From an uncultured Gammaproteobacteria bacterium (lineage in GTDB: Bacteria > Pseudomonadota > Gammaproteobacteria > Arenicellales > JAANXG01): DNA of 64,000 bases. A model generated the notes under the pieces. That model was not told the DNA's origin. It did not search any database and saw nothing but the letters and a program-made list of their open reading frames with translations. Positions 7,776-16,127 of the stretch are shown here, piece by piece. How positions within the stretch are numbered: position 1 is the stretch's first letter; each line of letters starts with the position of its first letter. The stretch lies in NCBI GenBank assembly GCA_947258975.1, contig CAMYKK010000018.1:46115-110114 (forward strand), given 5' to 3'. Position numbers and translations under genes: made by a program.

Positions 7776-8741
7776 TTGCGTGCCGTCGCGAAACAGATAA
7801 CCGTTCATATTCCCGAGGATTTCGCCGGAAAGCGTCTCGACAAGGCGTTGGCGGAGTTGTGTCCGGAATACTCGCGAAGTTCCATTCAAAAATGGCTGCG
7901 CGATGGTTTGGTGCTGTTGGATGACGAGGTGCCCAGGCAGCGGGACCGGGTCACCGGCGGGGAACAGATCGAGGTTGCAGTGCCTGAAGCGCTGGTGCCG
8001 GATTGGCTCCCGGAACCCATCGAGTTGGACGTGCGGTATCAGGACCAGCATTTGATGGTCATCAATAAGCCGGCCGGTTTGGTGGTGCATCCCGGCGCCG
8101 GTAACGACCACGGCACGATGTTGAACGCGCTGCTGTTCGCAGATCCGAATCTCGCGGTGCTACCGCGGGCCGGCATTGTACACCGGCTGGACAAAGACAC
8201 CTCCGGCCTGCTGGTGGTGGCGCGCAGCGACATTGCTCGCAACCGTTTGATTGCGCAGTTGTCCCAGCGCAGCTTGAAGCGAGGATATCTTGCTTTGGTG
8301 TGCGGCGTGATGATTTCCGGCGGCACGGTGGAGGAGCCCATCGGCCGGGATCGGCACGACCGGCGTCGCATGACCGTGACCGAACGCGGTAAACCCGCGC
8401 TCACTCATTTTCGCATCGCGCAAAGATTCCGCGCGCACACGCTGTTGCGCGTGGCATTGGATACCGGCCGCACGCATCAGATCCGGGTGCACATGAAATA
8501 TTTAGGCTTTCCCTTGTTGGGCGACCCGGTGTATGGCGGCCGCCTGCGCATCCCGGCGCATGCGACCGGCAGGTTGCGCGAGGCCTTACAGGGGTTTCGG
8601 CGTCAAGCGCTGCATGCGAGCGACCTGGAACTGGCGCACCCGGTGACCGGCGAAACTTTGAATTGGAGACAACCGCCGCCGCCGGATATGTCGCGGCTTA
8701 CCGAGGCGCTGGATGAGGACACCAGGCGGCACGGTGGGTAA
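7776..8741 (+). CDS. rluD: 23S rRNA pseudouridine synthase (RluD type)
   Basis: A 321-residue RluA-family synthase that modifies helix 69 of 23S rRNA. Residues 17-75 are an S4 RNA-binding domain (RLDKALAELCPEYSRSSIQKWLRDG). The catalytic motif HRLDKDTSGLLVVA carries the essential Asp. The C-terminal GRTHQIRVHMKYLGFPLLGDPVYG is standard for the family. The start is TTG at 7776, supported by GGGAGGGGAAAG upstream. Divergent from bamD and followed at once by pgeF, a conserved gammaproteobacterial trio. Confidence 0.94.
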   Translation: MRAVAKQITVHIPEDFAGKRLDKALAELCPEYSRSSIQKWLRDGLVLLDDEVPRQRDRVTGGEQIEVAVPEALVPDWLPEPIELDVRYQDQHLMVINKPAGLVVHPGAGNDHGTMLNALLFADPNLAVLPRAGIVHRLDKDTSGLLVVARSDIARNRLIAQLSQRSLKRGYLALVCGVMISGGTVEEPIGRDRHDRRRMTVTERGKPALTHFRIAQRFRAHTLLRVALDTGRTHQIRVHMKYLGFPLLGDPVYGGRLRIPAHATGRLREALQGFRRQALHASDLELAHPVTGETLNWRQPPPPDMSRLTEALDEDTRRHGG

Positions 8742-8819
8742 CCGGTGTATTCCGCCAGTGTGCGCACGGCGTCCCCGCCACGATTCGCCGGATGCGGCGC
8801 ACAATTCATCGCTCCAAAG

Positions 8820-9572
8820 ATGCCTGCAGAACGGTTGAAGGTCATCCCTGCGCGCTGGCCGGCACCGCAACGGGTGCGCGCGTTTACGACCACGCGGGCC
8901 GGCGGTGTCAGTGGGGGAGCCTTCGCCGAGTTGAATCTTGCTGATCACGTTGGTGACGATACACAGAGGGTGGCGGAGAACCGCCGCCGCCTGGTCCGCG
9001 TGGGCGGCTTGCCGGGTGAGCCGTTGTGGTTGACGCAGGTGCATGGAAACCGTGTCGTCAAAGCAACCGCGACGGCGCAAAATGCGCGGGCAGATAGCAG
9101 CTTTGTTGATCGAACCGGGGTGGTATGCGCGGTGTTGACTGCTGATTGCATGCCTGTATTTCTGTGTGACCGCTTGGGCAACCGGGTCGGCATCGTTCAC
9201 GTAGGGTGGCGCGGGCTGGCGGCCGGCGTATTAGAGAACACCCTCGAGCAGTTTGCGGTGGCACGTTCCGAGGTGCTCGCATGGTTGGGACCGGCAATCG
9301 GACCACGGGCTTTTGAAATCGGCGCAGACGTAATAACCGCGCTGTACGACGGGCAGCCCGGTTTCGAATCCTGTTTCACTCAAGCCGAACAGGCACAAAA
9401 ATGGATGGCGAACCTTTACGCGCTGGCGTGCCGGCGATTGCGTTATGCTGGGATCGAAAACTGTTTCTGCGACGAATCGCTGTGCACGTTCAGCCAGCCC
9501 GACCAGTTTTTCTCGTACCGCCGTGATCGCGATTGCGGACGCATGGCATCCGTGATCTGGATCGATCCTTGA
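8820..9572 (+). CDS. pgeF: PgeF/YfiH laccase-domain protein (peptidoglycan editing factor or purine-nucleoside enzyme)
   Basis: A multicopper-laccase-fold protein of the YfiH/DUF152 family. Metal-site motifs are visible: THVHGN-type segment (LTQVHGNRVV), VLTADCMPVFL, IVHVGWRGLAAGVLENTL and LGPAIGPRAFEIG, with a C-terminal CTFSQPDQFFSYRRDRDCGRM. The frame is open from 8745, only 3 bp after rluD, but the ATG at 8820 gives 250 residues, close to the E. coli protein, and puts the family-typical beginning near the N-terminus. Members were reported to clear wrongly linked peptidoglycan and to act on purine nucleosides; which applies here is not decided by sequence. Confidence 0.88.
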   Translation: MPAERLKVIPARWPAPQRVRAFTTTRAGGVSGGAFAELNLADHVGDDTQRVAENRRRLVRVGGLPGEPLWLTQVHGNRVVKATATAQNARADSSFVDRTGVVCAVLTADCMPVFLCDRLGNRVGIVHVGWRGLAAGVLENTLEQFAVARSEVLAWLGPAIGPRAFEIGADVITALYDGQPGFESCFTQAEQAQKWMANLYALACRRLRYAGIENCFCDESLCTFSQPDQFFSYRRDRDCGRMASVIWIDP

Positions 9573-9589
9573 ATCGGCCAACGCCGATT
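9572..9589 (+). terminator. Stem-loop after pgeF
   Basis: A perfect 7-bp stem AATCGGC/GCCGATT with a four-base loop begins at the pgeF stop codon. No T-tract follows, so termination is only suggested by position. Confidence 0.3.
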
Positions 9590-9721
9590 GGGTCCTCCGG
9601 CGCTCGCATCTGGCCCGGAACTCTAACCAGGGGCCCTGTGTTAGTATCGTCACGCTTTTTTTGGCTGGCAAGAACAGAACATCAGATTAGCATTCACAGT
9701 GCGCTAAGGCCGCGAGAAAAG

Positions 9722-10480
9722 ATGCACATTACCCATCAATTGTTACTTCGCTGGTTGTTGTTTGTGACCGCCGTCGCCGTCGGCCTGACGGTGGCCTGGC
9801 ATCAGGGCCTATTCCATATCTTGTTCAAAAATGACGCCAGCAGGTTGTCCATTGTGATTGTCGGCGTATTTGTAATGTCGTCAATTCATGCAGGCTGGTT
9901 GATACTACGATTGTCAAGGCACATCAACCACGTCAATACGATTGCGCAGTTGTTGGACCGGGATCAACAATCGCAGATTGTGGTGAAAAACAGTGAGGTG
10001 GTCTTTGGATATTCAGCCGTGCTGCCGGACGGACCGTTGACTGAGCATATTCACAATCTAGCGCGCCGCCTCAGTAATTCAGCAGCAACCCACCCTTTCG
10101 CAAACGATCAAAGCCAATTATTGGACGCATTGTCGAAGCGAATTAGGTCACCGCAACAACTTGGTTGGCTGATCGCGGATTTGATGATTAAGCTCGGTCT
10201 TCTTGGCACCGTGATTGGATTCATCTTAATGCTTCAGTCCGTGCCCACCGTAGAGGATCTGGACATTTCCGCGATACAGACGATGTTGTCGAAGATGAGC
10301 GACGGCATGCGCGTCGCGTTGTTTACGACATTGTGCGGTTTGATCGGCGGCGTACTCGCCGGGATCCAGTATCATATCGCCGATCGCGGTGCCGATGAGT
10401 TGATAGCCGGCATAACCGAGGTGTCCGAGATCCATGCAGCGCCGCGGCTTGCCAGCGGAAACGAGATCCAGCGGTATTAG
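9722..10480 (+). CDS. MotA/TolQ/ExbB-family proton-channel subunit
   Basis: A 252-residue inner-membrane protein with four predicted helices: about 6-32 and 42-66 near the N-terminus, then after a cytoplasmic stretch of ~85 residues about 158-182 and 200-230. The last pair carries the family core (KLGLLGTVIGFILML and MRVALFTTLCGLIGG), matching the GLLGTV..G and AL.TT..GL signatures of MotA/TolQ/ExbB channels. The ATG at 9722 is preferred over the upstream frame, which has no coding character. The next two genes encode single- and double-pass membrane proteins in the same transcript; no tolR, tolA, tonB or flagellar gene is nearby, so the complex is neither Tol, Ton nor flagellar on present evidence. 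Confidence 0.8.
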   Translation: MHITHQLLLRWLLFVTAVAVGLTVAWHQGLFHILFKNDASRLSIVIVGVFVMSSIHAGWLILRLSRHINHVNTIAQLLDRDQQSQIVVKNSEVVFGYSAVLPDGPLTEHIHNLARRLSNSAATHPFANDQSQLLDALSKRIRSPQQLGWLIADLMIKLGLLGTVIGFILMLQSVPTVEDLDISAIQTMLSKMSDGMRVALFTTLCGLIGGVLAGIQYHIADRGADELIAGITEVSEIHAAPRLASGNEIQRY

Positions 10481-10484
10481 TGCC

Positions 10485-11078
10485 GTGCACAACCACCGTT
10501 ATCTAACCGACCCATTCACCGATCTCCTTTTCAACGCCCTGTTGGGGTTCACGTTTCTTTTCCTAGTGGCGATCATGTTGGTTAATCCGGTCAACAAAAC
10601 CGGGGTGGTGGATCCAAAGGCGGAGTTCATTATCACCGCGAGCTGGCCCGAGGACCGGGCGGATGATGTGGACCTTTGGGTGGAGGATCCACACGGCGAG
10701 ATCGTGTCATATTTGCAGCGGGATGCGGGATGGATGCATTTGGACCGGGACGACCGTGGTGAGATCAACGACACCGTGGAGATAGACGGGCGCACGGTGG
10801 TGTATCCCATTAATCAGGAAATCGTCACGCTAAGGGGCACCATTACCGGTCAATATGTTGTCAATGTGTACTATTATCAATCAGTCCGCGGGGAACCGGT
10901 TCCGGTCACCCTTAAGGTCGAACGCGTCAACCCGGAATTCAAACTTGCCTTCGTCGATAAGGTCGTGCTGGAGGCGCAGGATGTGGAGAAAACGGTGGTT
11001 CGGTTTACCGTGACCAGCGATCGCGAAATCAAGGACATCCGGCGCACGCCGAAGGTGCTGACACCGTATTTCTTATGA
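10485..11078 (+). CDS. Single-pass membrane protein, MotB/ExbD-like anchor with DUF2135-like outer domain
   Basis: About 197 residues from the GTG at 10485; the frame is open from 10434 inside the previous gene, so the start is uncertain and no good ribosome site is visible. Residues 8-33 form one membrane helix preceded and entered by acidic residues (TDPFTDLLFNALLGFTFLF), the arrangement of the proton-accepting Asp in MotB, ExbD and ZorB. The rest (~160 residues) should lie in the periplasm. It contains DVDLWVEDPHGEIVSY and GQYVVNVYYYQ, resembling DUF2135-type beta-sandwich domains, and no OmpA peptidoglycan-binding motif. Its stop overlaps the next ATG (ATGA). The combination looks like a force-transducing stator subunit with an unusual outer domain; that role is inference. 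Confidence 0.65.
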   Translation: MHNHRYLTDPFTDLLFNALLGFTFLFLVAIMLVNPVNKTGVVDPKAEFIITASWPEDRADDVDLWVEDPHGEIVSYLQRDAGWMHLDRDDRGEINDTVEIDGRTVVYPINQEIVTLRGTITGQYVVNVYYYQSVRGEPVPVTLKVERVNPEFKLAFVDKVVLEAQDVEKTVVRFTVTSDREIKDIRRTPKVLTPYFL

Positions 11079-11596
11079 TCACCGCGATCATTGGCTTGGT
11101 GACGCTGGTTCTGGTCTTATCGTTGCTGCTGTTGAGCCTAAACGTCGGCACCACTTGGCCATGGCAGATCAAGGCCGGCGCGATTGTCGCGACGATGTTA
11201 ACCGTGGTCATGAGCTACTTCGCCCTGCATGAGTTGCTGGGATGGCCGACCGGCCAAGATATGCCCGGCAACATGCGAATACTCTCGGCAGATATTGTCG
11301 AACCGAGAAAGGGCAGCAATGAGAAGGGCGCGATATACGTCTGGGTGAAACCGATTGGCGACAACAACGCGCTGCCGCGCGCTTACGAGCTGCCATACGA
11401 TCCGGACTTTCATGAAATGATCATCGCTGCGTTGGCAAGGTTGAGCCAGGGAATCAAACAGGGTGTGCGTCGCAATCCGGATTATGATGAGATCACGTCC
11501 GGCCAGGGCCGCGGTTTGCCGCTGAACTTTTTCGACATTAAACCACTCCGGCTGCCTGCGAAAACCGGTCAACGATTGCGTGAAGAGGCTCGTTAA
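11075..11596 (+). CDS. Two-helix membrane protein of the motor-like triad, unknown function
   Basis: A 173-residue protein with two helices at about 2-22 and 33-55, the second ending FALHELLG. A soluble domain of ~115 residues follows, with KGAIYVWVKPIGDNN, an acidic YDPDFHEMIIAALARLSQGIKQG helix, and a basic C-terminus. I recognise no family. It overlaps the upstream gene by 4 bp, so it is translationally coupled and probably part of the same complex as the MotA/ExbB-like protein. The gene ends in a TAA that belongs to an inverted repeat shared with the convergent nadC. Confidence 0.6.
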   Translation: MITAIIGLVTLVLVLSLLLLSLNVGTTWPWQIKAGAIVATMLTVVMSYFALHELLGWPTGQDMPGNMRILSADIVEPRKGSNEKGAIYVWVKPIGDNNALPRAYELPYDPDFHEMIIAALARLSQGIKQGVRRNPDYDEITSGQGRGLPLNFFDIKPLRLPAKTGQRLREEAR

Positions 11597-11671
11597 CCCG
11601 CATATCGGACCGGGCGCACCATCGCGATTCCTGCGCCATCATCCTGGATCCGGGTGCAAGATACGGGTTAA
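11593..11671. terminator. Inverted repeat containing both convergent stop codons
   Basis: TTAACCCG (11593-11600) and CGGGTTAA (11664-11671) are perfect inverted repeats; each holds the TAA stop of one of the converging genes. Inner partial pairing (GCACC with GGTGC) could make one long hairpin acting as a bidirectional terminator. There is no T-tract, so this is tentative. Confidence 0.3.
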
Positions 11672-12531
11672 CGCTGCGTGAATTCCAGAGAGAGGTCGAT
11701 GGCCCGCAGGTGTTTGGTCAACGCGCCAATGGAGATGTAGTCGACACCGGTAGCGGCAACGTCGCGCACGTTATCCACATTGATATTTCCGGATGCTTCC
11801 AGCTTGGCGCGCCCATTGTTAATGGATACCGCCGCACGCAGTTGTTCGATAGTGAAGTTGTCGAGTAATACCCGTTCGCCTCCCGCATCCAAGACTTGCT
11901 TCAGCTGTTGCAGTGTATCCACCTCAATCTCGATCATGATTCCTTCGGGTGCCTGTTCCCGGGCCCGCACCAGCACCGAGTCGATGGAGTCGCTGCTGCG
12001 CAGATGGTTCTCCTTGATCAAGATGCCATCGTAGAGTCCGACGCGATGGTTGTGCCCGCCGCCGCAGCGAACGGCATATTTCTGGGCCAGACGCAGACCC
12101 GGAATGGTCTTCCGGGTGTCCAGGATTACTGTTGACGTGCCCTTGATCCGGTCGACATAGCTGCGCGTCAAGGTCGCGGTGCCGGACAGCGTTTGCAGCC
12201 AGTTGAGTGCGGTTCGCTCTCCGGTGAGAATCGATGTTGCCGTACCCCTTAAACGACAGAGCTCTTGATTTTCATCTACGCTGTCGCCGTCGTGAACCTG
12301 CCAATCCACGGAAATTTCCGCATCCAATTGCTGAAATACCTGGTCAAACCATGCGGTCCCGCACACTACGGCGCGTTGCCGGCTGAGCAGCGTTGCGTTA
12401 ACCATGCGCTCCGTATCGATTAGTGATGCGGTAAGGTCACCACCACCGATGTCTTCCATCAGGGTTTGCTGGACCGCTCGCTGTATGTCCTGCCTCGATA
12501 TCAATGAAATATTATTCTGAGCCGGTGTCAT
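11668..12531 (-). CDS. nadC: Nicotinate-nucleotide diphosphorylase (carboxylating)
   Basis: A 287-residue quinolinate phosphoribosyltransferase converting quinolinate and PRPP to nicotinate mononucleotide. The open frame begins further upstream, but the ATG at 12531 gives the usual length. Signatures: LMEDIGGGDLTASLID, ERTALNWLQTLSGTATLT, DTRKTIPGLRLAQKYAVRCGGGHNHR (in parts), GLYDGILIKENHL, IEIEVDTLQQL, GGERVLLDNF, LEASGNI and GVDYISIGALTKH. All the basic residues that hold quinolinate and PRPP in this family appear present. It is monocistronic here and convergent with the motor-like triad. Confidence 0.96.
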   Translation of the reverse strand: MTPAQNNISLISRQDIQRAVQQTLMEDIGGGDLTASLIDTERMVNATLLSRQRAVVCGTAWFDQVFQQLDAEISVDWQVHDGDSVDENQELCRLRGTATSILTGERTALNWLQTLSGTATLTRSYVDRIKGTSTVILDTRKTIPGLRLAQKYAVRCGGGHNHRVGLYDGILIKENHLRSSDSIDSVLVRAREQAPEGIMIEIEVDTLQQLKQVLDAGGERVLLDNFTIEQLRAAVSINNGRAKLEASGNINVDNVRDVAATGVDYISIGALTKHLRAIDLSLEFTQR

Positions 12532-12714
12532 GGACGCTGTATCCGCAAAAGATTTGATGAACCATTGTTCCGCCCGCATAATAACGAATTCGAAATCACA
12601 ACGATACTCACAGCTCAGCAGGGGAAATGCGCCGCGCCGCAGCACCTGAGACGGTAGCGATGTCCGATCATGAAATCCACTTCCGCCATGCGCGTGTCCG
12701 CGTCAGAGGACCGC

Positions 12715-13683
12715 ATGAATATTCACAAACCGCGGGGAGGCGGCGCGAAATCTAATCTCGCGGAAGATGTCCGCGCCGGCTTAACGGCGGCAAGGAAGAT
12801 GCTGCCGGCAAAATATTTCTATGACGAGATCGGCTCGGATCTGTTCGAGCAAATCTGTGCAACACCGGAGTATTATCCCACCCGCGTCGAGCATGGTCTG
12901 CTCGAAGATGTGGTCGACGAGGTGGTGGATCTTGCATGCCCCGAAGTAATCGTCGAATTGGGGAGCGGATCATCGAAGAAGACCGAACTTTTGTTGCAGG
13001 CCGCTCTCTCCGTGCAGCCATCGCTTCGCTATGTGCCGATAGACGTGTCGGAGACCGCCTTGGCCGATGCGGGCGGACGGTTGGTGCGGCAGTTTCCACC
13101 TTTGACCGTCGACGCCTTGTTGGCGGATTACGAGGCGGGGCTGGAGCACGAGCGTGTCGGCGAACAGCAAGCGAGCAAGTTGTTCGTGTTTCTAGGCGGC
13201 ACGATCGGCAACTTCGATCATGACGAAGCCGTGGAACTGATCTCCGCGGTACGGCGCCAAATGGATGATGACGACCGCTTCCTTCTCGGCGCGGACCGCG
13301 TTAAGGACCATGAAACCTTGCGCCGCGCCTATAACGATGAACGCGGTCTTACAGCGCAATTCAACTTGAATGTACTGCGCGTCATAAATAGGGAACTGGA
13401 TGCAGCCTTTGACTTACGGGCCTTCGAGCACCATGCGTTCTATGATCCGGCATTGTCGAGGATTGAGATGCACCTGATATCGAAAGCGGCTCAAAAGGTG
13501 CCCATCGAGTCCTTGGGTCTCACCGTCGAGTTCGACCGGCGAGAAAGCATATTGACGGAGATCAGCCGCAAATTCACGGTGCCGGGTTTGGCACAACTTA
13601 TCGACGCGGCGGATATGGTCGTCGAGCGTCATTACGAACCGGAGAATGGCTATTTCTCGCTGATTTTTGCGCGGCCCGCCTAG
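12715..13683 (+). CDS. egtD: L-histidine N-alpha-methyltransferase (EgtD-like)
   Basis: A SAM-dependent enzyme that makes hercynine (trimethylhistidine), the first step to ergothioneine. The frame is open from 12670, but the ATG at 12715 has AGAGGA five bases upstream and gives 322 residues, the family size. Motifs: MLPAKYFYDEIGSDLFEQIC and ATPEYYPTRVE (family-specific N-terminal part), VELGSGSSKKTELLL (SAM site), YVPIDVSE, FLGGTIGNF, LLGADRVKD, and C-terminal RKFT and ENGYFSLIFA. The partner egtB is not adjacent, so ergothioneine production depends on genes outside the window, or the enzyme serves another methylated histidine product. Confidence 0.9.
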   Translation: MNIHKPRGGGAKSNLAEDVRAGLTAARKMLPAKYFYDEIGSDLFEQICATPEYYPTRVEHGLLEDVVDEVVDLACPEVIVELGSGSSKKTELLLQAALSVQPSLRYVPIDVSETALADAGGRLVRQFPPLTVDALLADYEAGLEHERVGEQQASKLFVFLGGTIGNFDHDEAVELISAVRRQMDDDDRFLLGADRVKDHETLRRAYNDERGLTAQFNLNVLRVINRELDAAFDLRAFEHHAFYDPALSRIEMHLISKAAQKVPIESLGLTVEFDRRESILTEISRKFTVPGLAQLIDAADMVVERHYEPENGYFSLIFARPA

Positions 13684-13732
13684 CCCGCATTTCTCACCAG
13701 GCGGCGCCAAACTCTGAGTGCGTCGTGAAACT
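13684..13732 (+). repeat. Interspersed repeat, copy 1
   Basis: This 49-bp stretch starts immediately after the egtD stop. It is nearly identical to 42806-42854 (core CATTTCTCACCAGGCGGCGC in both; four or five differences overall). A diverged copy in inverse orientation is at 28692-28716. The element has no coding capacity and may be a terminal remnant of a mobile element or a small genomic repeat family. Confidence 0.7.
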
Positions 13733-13796
13733 CAAGGCATTGGGTCGAATTTGCGAACTGCTGGTTTTGGCCAAGACAGAAACATAATTCCCGAAC

Positions 13797-15347
13797 ATGT
13801 CCGAAAATCTATGGTCGTTGGCCGGTGACGCGCTGCAGAGCCGCGCCAATCATCTGGCTTGGGTGCGCCGGGTAGGCAAAGGTCAGCGTGAGGAATATAC
13901 CTATCGCCAGGTGTACTGTTTTTCTCTCAACCTCGCAAAGAAACTGCGGAATCTCGGGGTCGAAGCCGGAGATCGGATTGGTGTCTTGTGCGCCAACGGA
14001 CCCGAGTGGGGGGCAAGCGCGTTTGCGGCGTGGAAGTTGGGCGCGGTGCTCGCACCGTTGCACATCGGGAACAGCGATGACGAACTCAAGACCCAAGCGC
14101 AGGCGCTTGCGCCGAAGCTCATTCTCTATCATGGCCCTGATCGCGGCCTGAATAACACCGAGATGATTGAACTTGATGATGCATTGGATGCATCAGAGGA
14201 TGCGCGTGACTCGCCTGCCGCAGCGAGCGATGAAGCGGTGCGCATATACACTTCCGGCAGCACCGGCAATCCGAAAATGGTGAAATTGTCCCACAATAAC
14301 ATCATGTCCAATGTGCTCGCTGCCGCCAGCATCGACATCCACATCGGCGCCAAGGACCGGTTCTTGTCGTTGTTGCCGCTGTCCCACGCGATGGAACTGA
14401 CCGGTGGCATGCTGCTGCCGTTATACCAAGGATCGACGATAGTCTTGCCGCGAGTTCTAGCGGCGAATGAGATTCTGGAGGCGATGGTTGACGAGAAGAT
14501 TACGTTGGTAATCGCAGTACCACGGCTTTTTCGCAATATCATGCTGAACATGAAAAAGCGCTTCCATGAGGGCGGCATCGCGCTCGGGGCGTACCTGGCA
14601 TTGTTGCGTTTCACTCCATTGCGTATGCGGCGCGTTTTGAATTGGCCGATTCGCAGGAAGGTCGGAGGAGACATCAAATGCTGGTTGAGCGGCGGCTCGC
14701 GGTTGGACCCGGAGATAGGCCAGTTTTTCCGGGATCTCGGTTTGCCATTGATTCAAGGATATGGGCTCACCGAATGCGCGCCGGTGGTGAGTGTGCAAGA
14801 ACAGGGCGACCCGCTGGTTGACAGCGTGGGTAAGCCATTGCCGGGTGTGAGCGTGAAGATCCATGCAGCCGATATCAATGGCGCTGGTGAACTTTGGGTG
14901 TCCGGTCCCAACGTGATGCTGGGATATGTCGATGACATCCAAACTCGGGAGACAATGGAAGATGATTGGTACAAGACCGGCGACATCGCTCGTCTGGTGG
15001 ACGGCAAAATCGTTATCACCGGGCGCAGCAAGCGTTTGATCGTTACCGAGTCCGGCAAGAATGTTTATCCCGAGGATCTGGAAGTGTTACTGGAACGTGA
15101 TCATGAGTTAAAAGAGGCAGGTGTGCTCGAAGTCGACATGCGGCCTGCGGCGGTGCTGGCGGTTGACCCTCCGGACCAGGAAATGAAGGCGAAAGAGATC
15201 ATCAAGCACTTCAATGCGCGTGTCTCGAGTCACAACCAGATCGTTCGCTATGCAGTGGTTGAGGAGTTGCCCAGAACGCCGTTGGGGAAAGTGGCGCTTA
15301 AGGATTTACCCAAGATTTTCGGGCAATTCGAAATCCGTAAGGGTTGA
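13797..15347 (+). CDS. AMP-dependent acyl-CoA/acyl-ACP ligase
   Basis: A 516-residue ANL-superfamily enzyme, probably activating a fatty acid. Motifs: YTSGSTGNPKMVKLSHNNI (phosphate-binding loop), GYGLTECAPVV, the adenylate-binding YKTGDIARL and hinge region GRSKRLIVTESGKNVYPEDLE, and the catalytic Lys in PRTPLGKVALKDLP. It is shorter than classical FadD and resembles the long-chain ligases often paired with an acyltransferase. The next gene, a PlsC-type acyltransferase, starts within about 20-60 bp, which suggests activation of an acyl chain followed by transfer to a lipid. Chain length and acceptor are unknown. Confidence 0.88.
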   Translation: MSENLWSLAGDALQSRANHLAWVRRVGKGQREEYTYRQVYCFSLNLAKKLRNLGVEAGDRIGVLCANGPEWGASAFAAWKLGAVLAPLHIGNSDDELKTQAQALAPKLILYHGPDRGLNNTEMIELDDALDASEDARDSPAAASDEAVRIYTSGSTGNPKMVKLSHNNIMSNVLAAASIDIHIGAKDRFLSLLPLSHAMELTGGMLLPLYQGSTIVLPRVLAANEILEAMVDEKITLVIAVPRLFRNIMLNMKKRFHEGGIALGAYLALLRFTPLRMRRVLNWPIRRKVGGDIKCWLSGGSRLDPEIGQFFRDLGLPLIQGYGLTECAPVVSVQEQGDPLVDSVGKPLPGVSVKIHAADINGAGELWVSGPNVMLGYVDDIQTRETMEDDWYKTGDIARLVDGKIVITGRSKRLIVTESGKNVYPEDLEVLLERDHELKEAGVLEVDMRPAAVLAVDPPDQEMKAKEIIKHFNARVSSHNQIVRYAVVEELPRTPLGKVALKDLPKIFGQFEIRKG

Positions 15348-15363
15348 TTGGCGTCCATTTCCA

Positions 15364-16068
15364 TTGTTAGACCATTACGCAACTTGGGCAGGAATTCTTA
15401 TTGCTGTGATCGTCGCGGTGTCGATTTTGCGCTGGGCGGTCGGGCACTGTGACCGCGCCAATGTCGCCGACTGGGGCAACAAGTGGCTCAATCGGCTAGA
15501 CGGCCTGAACCGCATTTTCTGTTATCGGTTCCACCGTCTCAAAGCGGATGCTATTCAGCTTCCCGGCAGCGGCGGCGCACTGCTTGCCGCCAATCACGTT
15601 TCCGGTTTGGATCCACTGCTGATGATAGCGTCGTGTTCGCGCCCGTTGCGATTTATGATCGCCACCGAGGAATATAATCGATGGTGGCTCAAGTGGCTGG
15701 TCAGGCACATCGGTTGCATTCCGGTAGACCGTGCGGGTCAGCCGGAGAAGGCGTTCCAGGCCGCTCTGCGGTCATTGGATGTTGGCGAAGTGATCGGCGT
15801 GTTTCCCCAAGGTCGCATTCAGGCGCCCGGCGAGGGTCCCGTGGCATTAAAACGCGGCGTCGTGGCGCTGGCGCATCTTGCGGATGTCCCGATTGTGCCG
15901 CTGCACATATCGGGAGTTGGCGGCGCTGGCCACATCATACTGGCGCTGTTCCTGCGCAGCGAGGCGCGGATCAATGCGACGTGTGCGATCAATGTGTCCG
16001 CTACCAAGGACGAGGACGCGCTGTTGGAACTCAGTGAATTTGTTAATCGTGGTGCCGCAAGCGCTTGA
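15364..16068 (+). CDS. PlsC-type 1-acyl-glycerol-3-phosphate acyltransferase
   Basis: A membrane-anchored acyltransferase of about 234 residues. An N-terminal hydrophobic helix (YATWAGILIAVIVAVSIL) is followed by the family motifs NHVSGLDPL (the HX4D motif, His and Asp catalytic), FPQGRIQAPG (glycerol-phosphate binding) and VPIVPLHISG. No ATG exists at a sensible place: the frame is open back to 15214 inside the ligase gene, and TTG at 15364 or GTG at 15406 (with AGGA upstream) are the best starts. I chose TTG because it keeps the whole helix. The stop codon is part of the clpB heat-shock promoter. Confidence 0.8.
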   Translation: MLDHYATWAGILIAVIVAVSILRWAVGHCDRANVADWGNKWLNRLDGLNRIFCYRFHRLKADAIQLPGSGGALLAANHVSGLDPLLMIASCSRPLRFMIATEEYNRWWLKWLVRHIGCIPVDRAGQPEKAFQAALRSLDVGEVIGVFPQGRIQAPGEGPVALKRGVVALAHLADVPIVPLHISGVGGAGHIILALFLRSEARINATCAINVSATKDEDALLELSEFVNRGAASA

Positions 16069-16092
16069 ATCTTATCGAAGTTCGCCCCATGT
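16064..16092 (+). promoter_or_regulatory. Heat-shock (sigma-32) promoter of clpB
   Basis: CTTGAA (16064-16069), a 15-bp spacer and CCCCATGT (16085-16092) match the sigma-32 consensus CTTGAA/CCCCATnT perfectly. The -10 lies 35 bp before the clpB ATG. The -35 element contains the TGA stop of the acyltransferase gene. Confidence 0.9.
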
Positions 16093-16127
16093 AGTCGTTA
16101 ACCGAAAAAACTTTGGGAGTGCCCGTT

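Noticed and set aside
7707-8111. N-terminal extension of BamD over rluD
   Set aside because: The extra residues are antisense to rluD, and a lipoprotein signal starts at 7706, as in the family.
15214-15363. A fusion of the AMP-ligase with the acyltransferase
   Set aside because: The ligase has its own TGA at 15345-15347 and the acyltransferase is in another frame, so they are two proteins.
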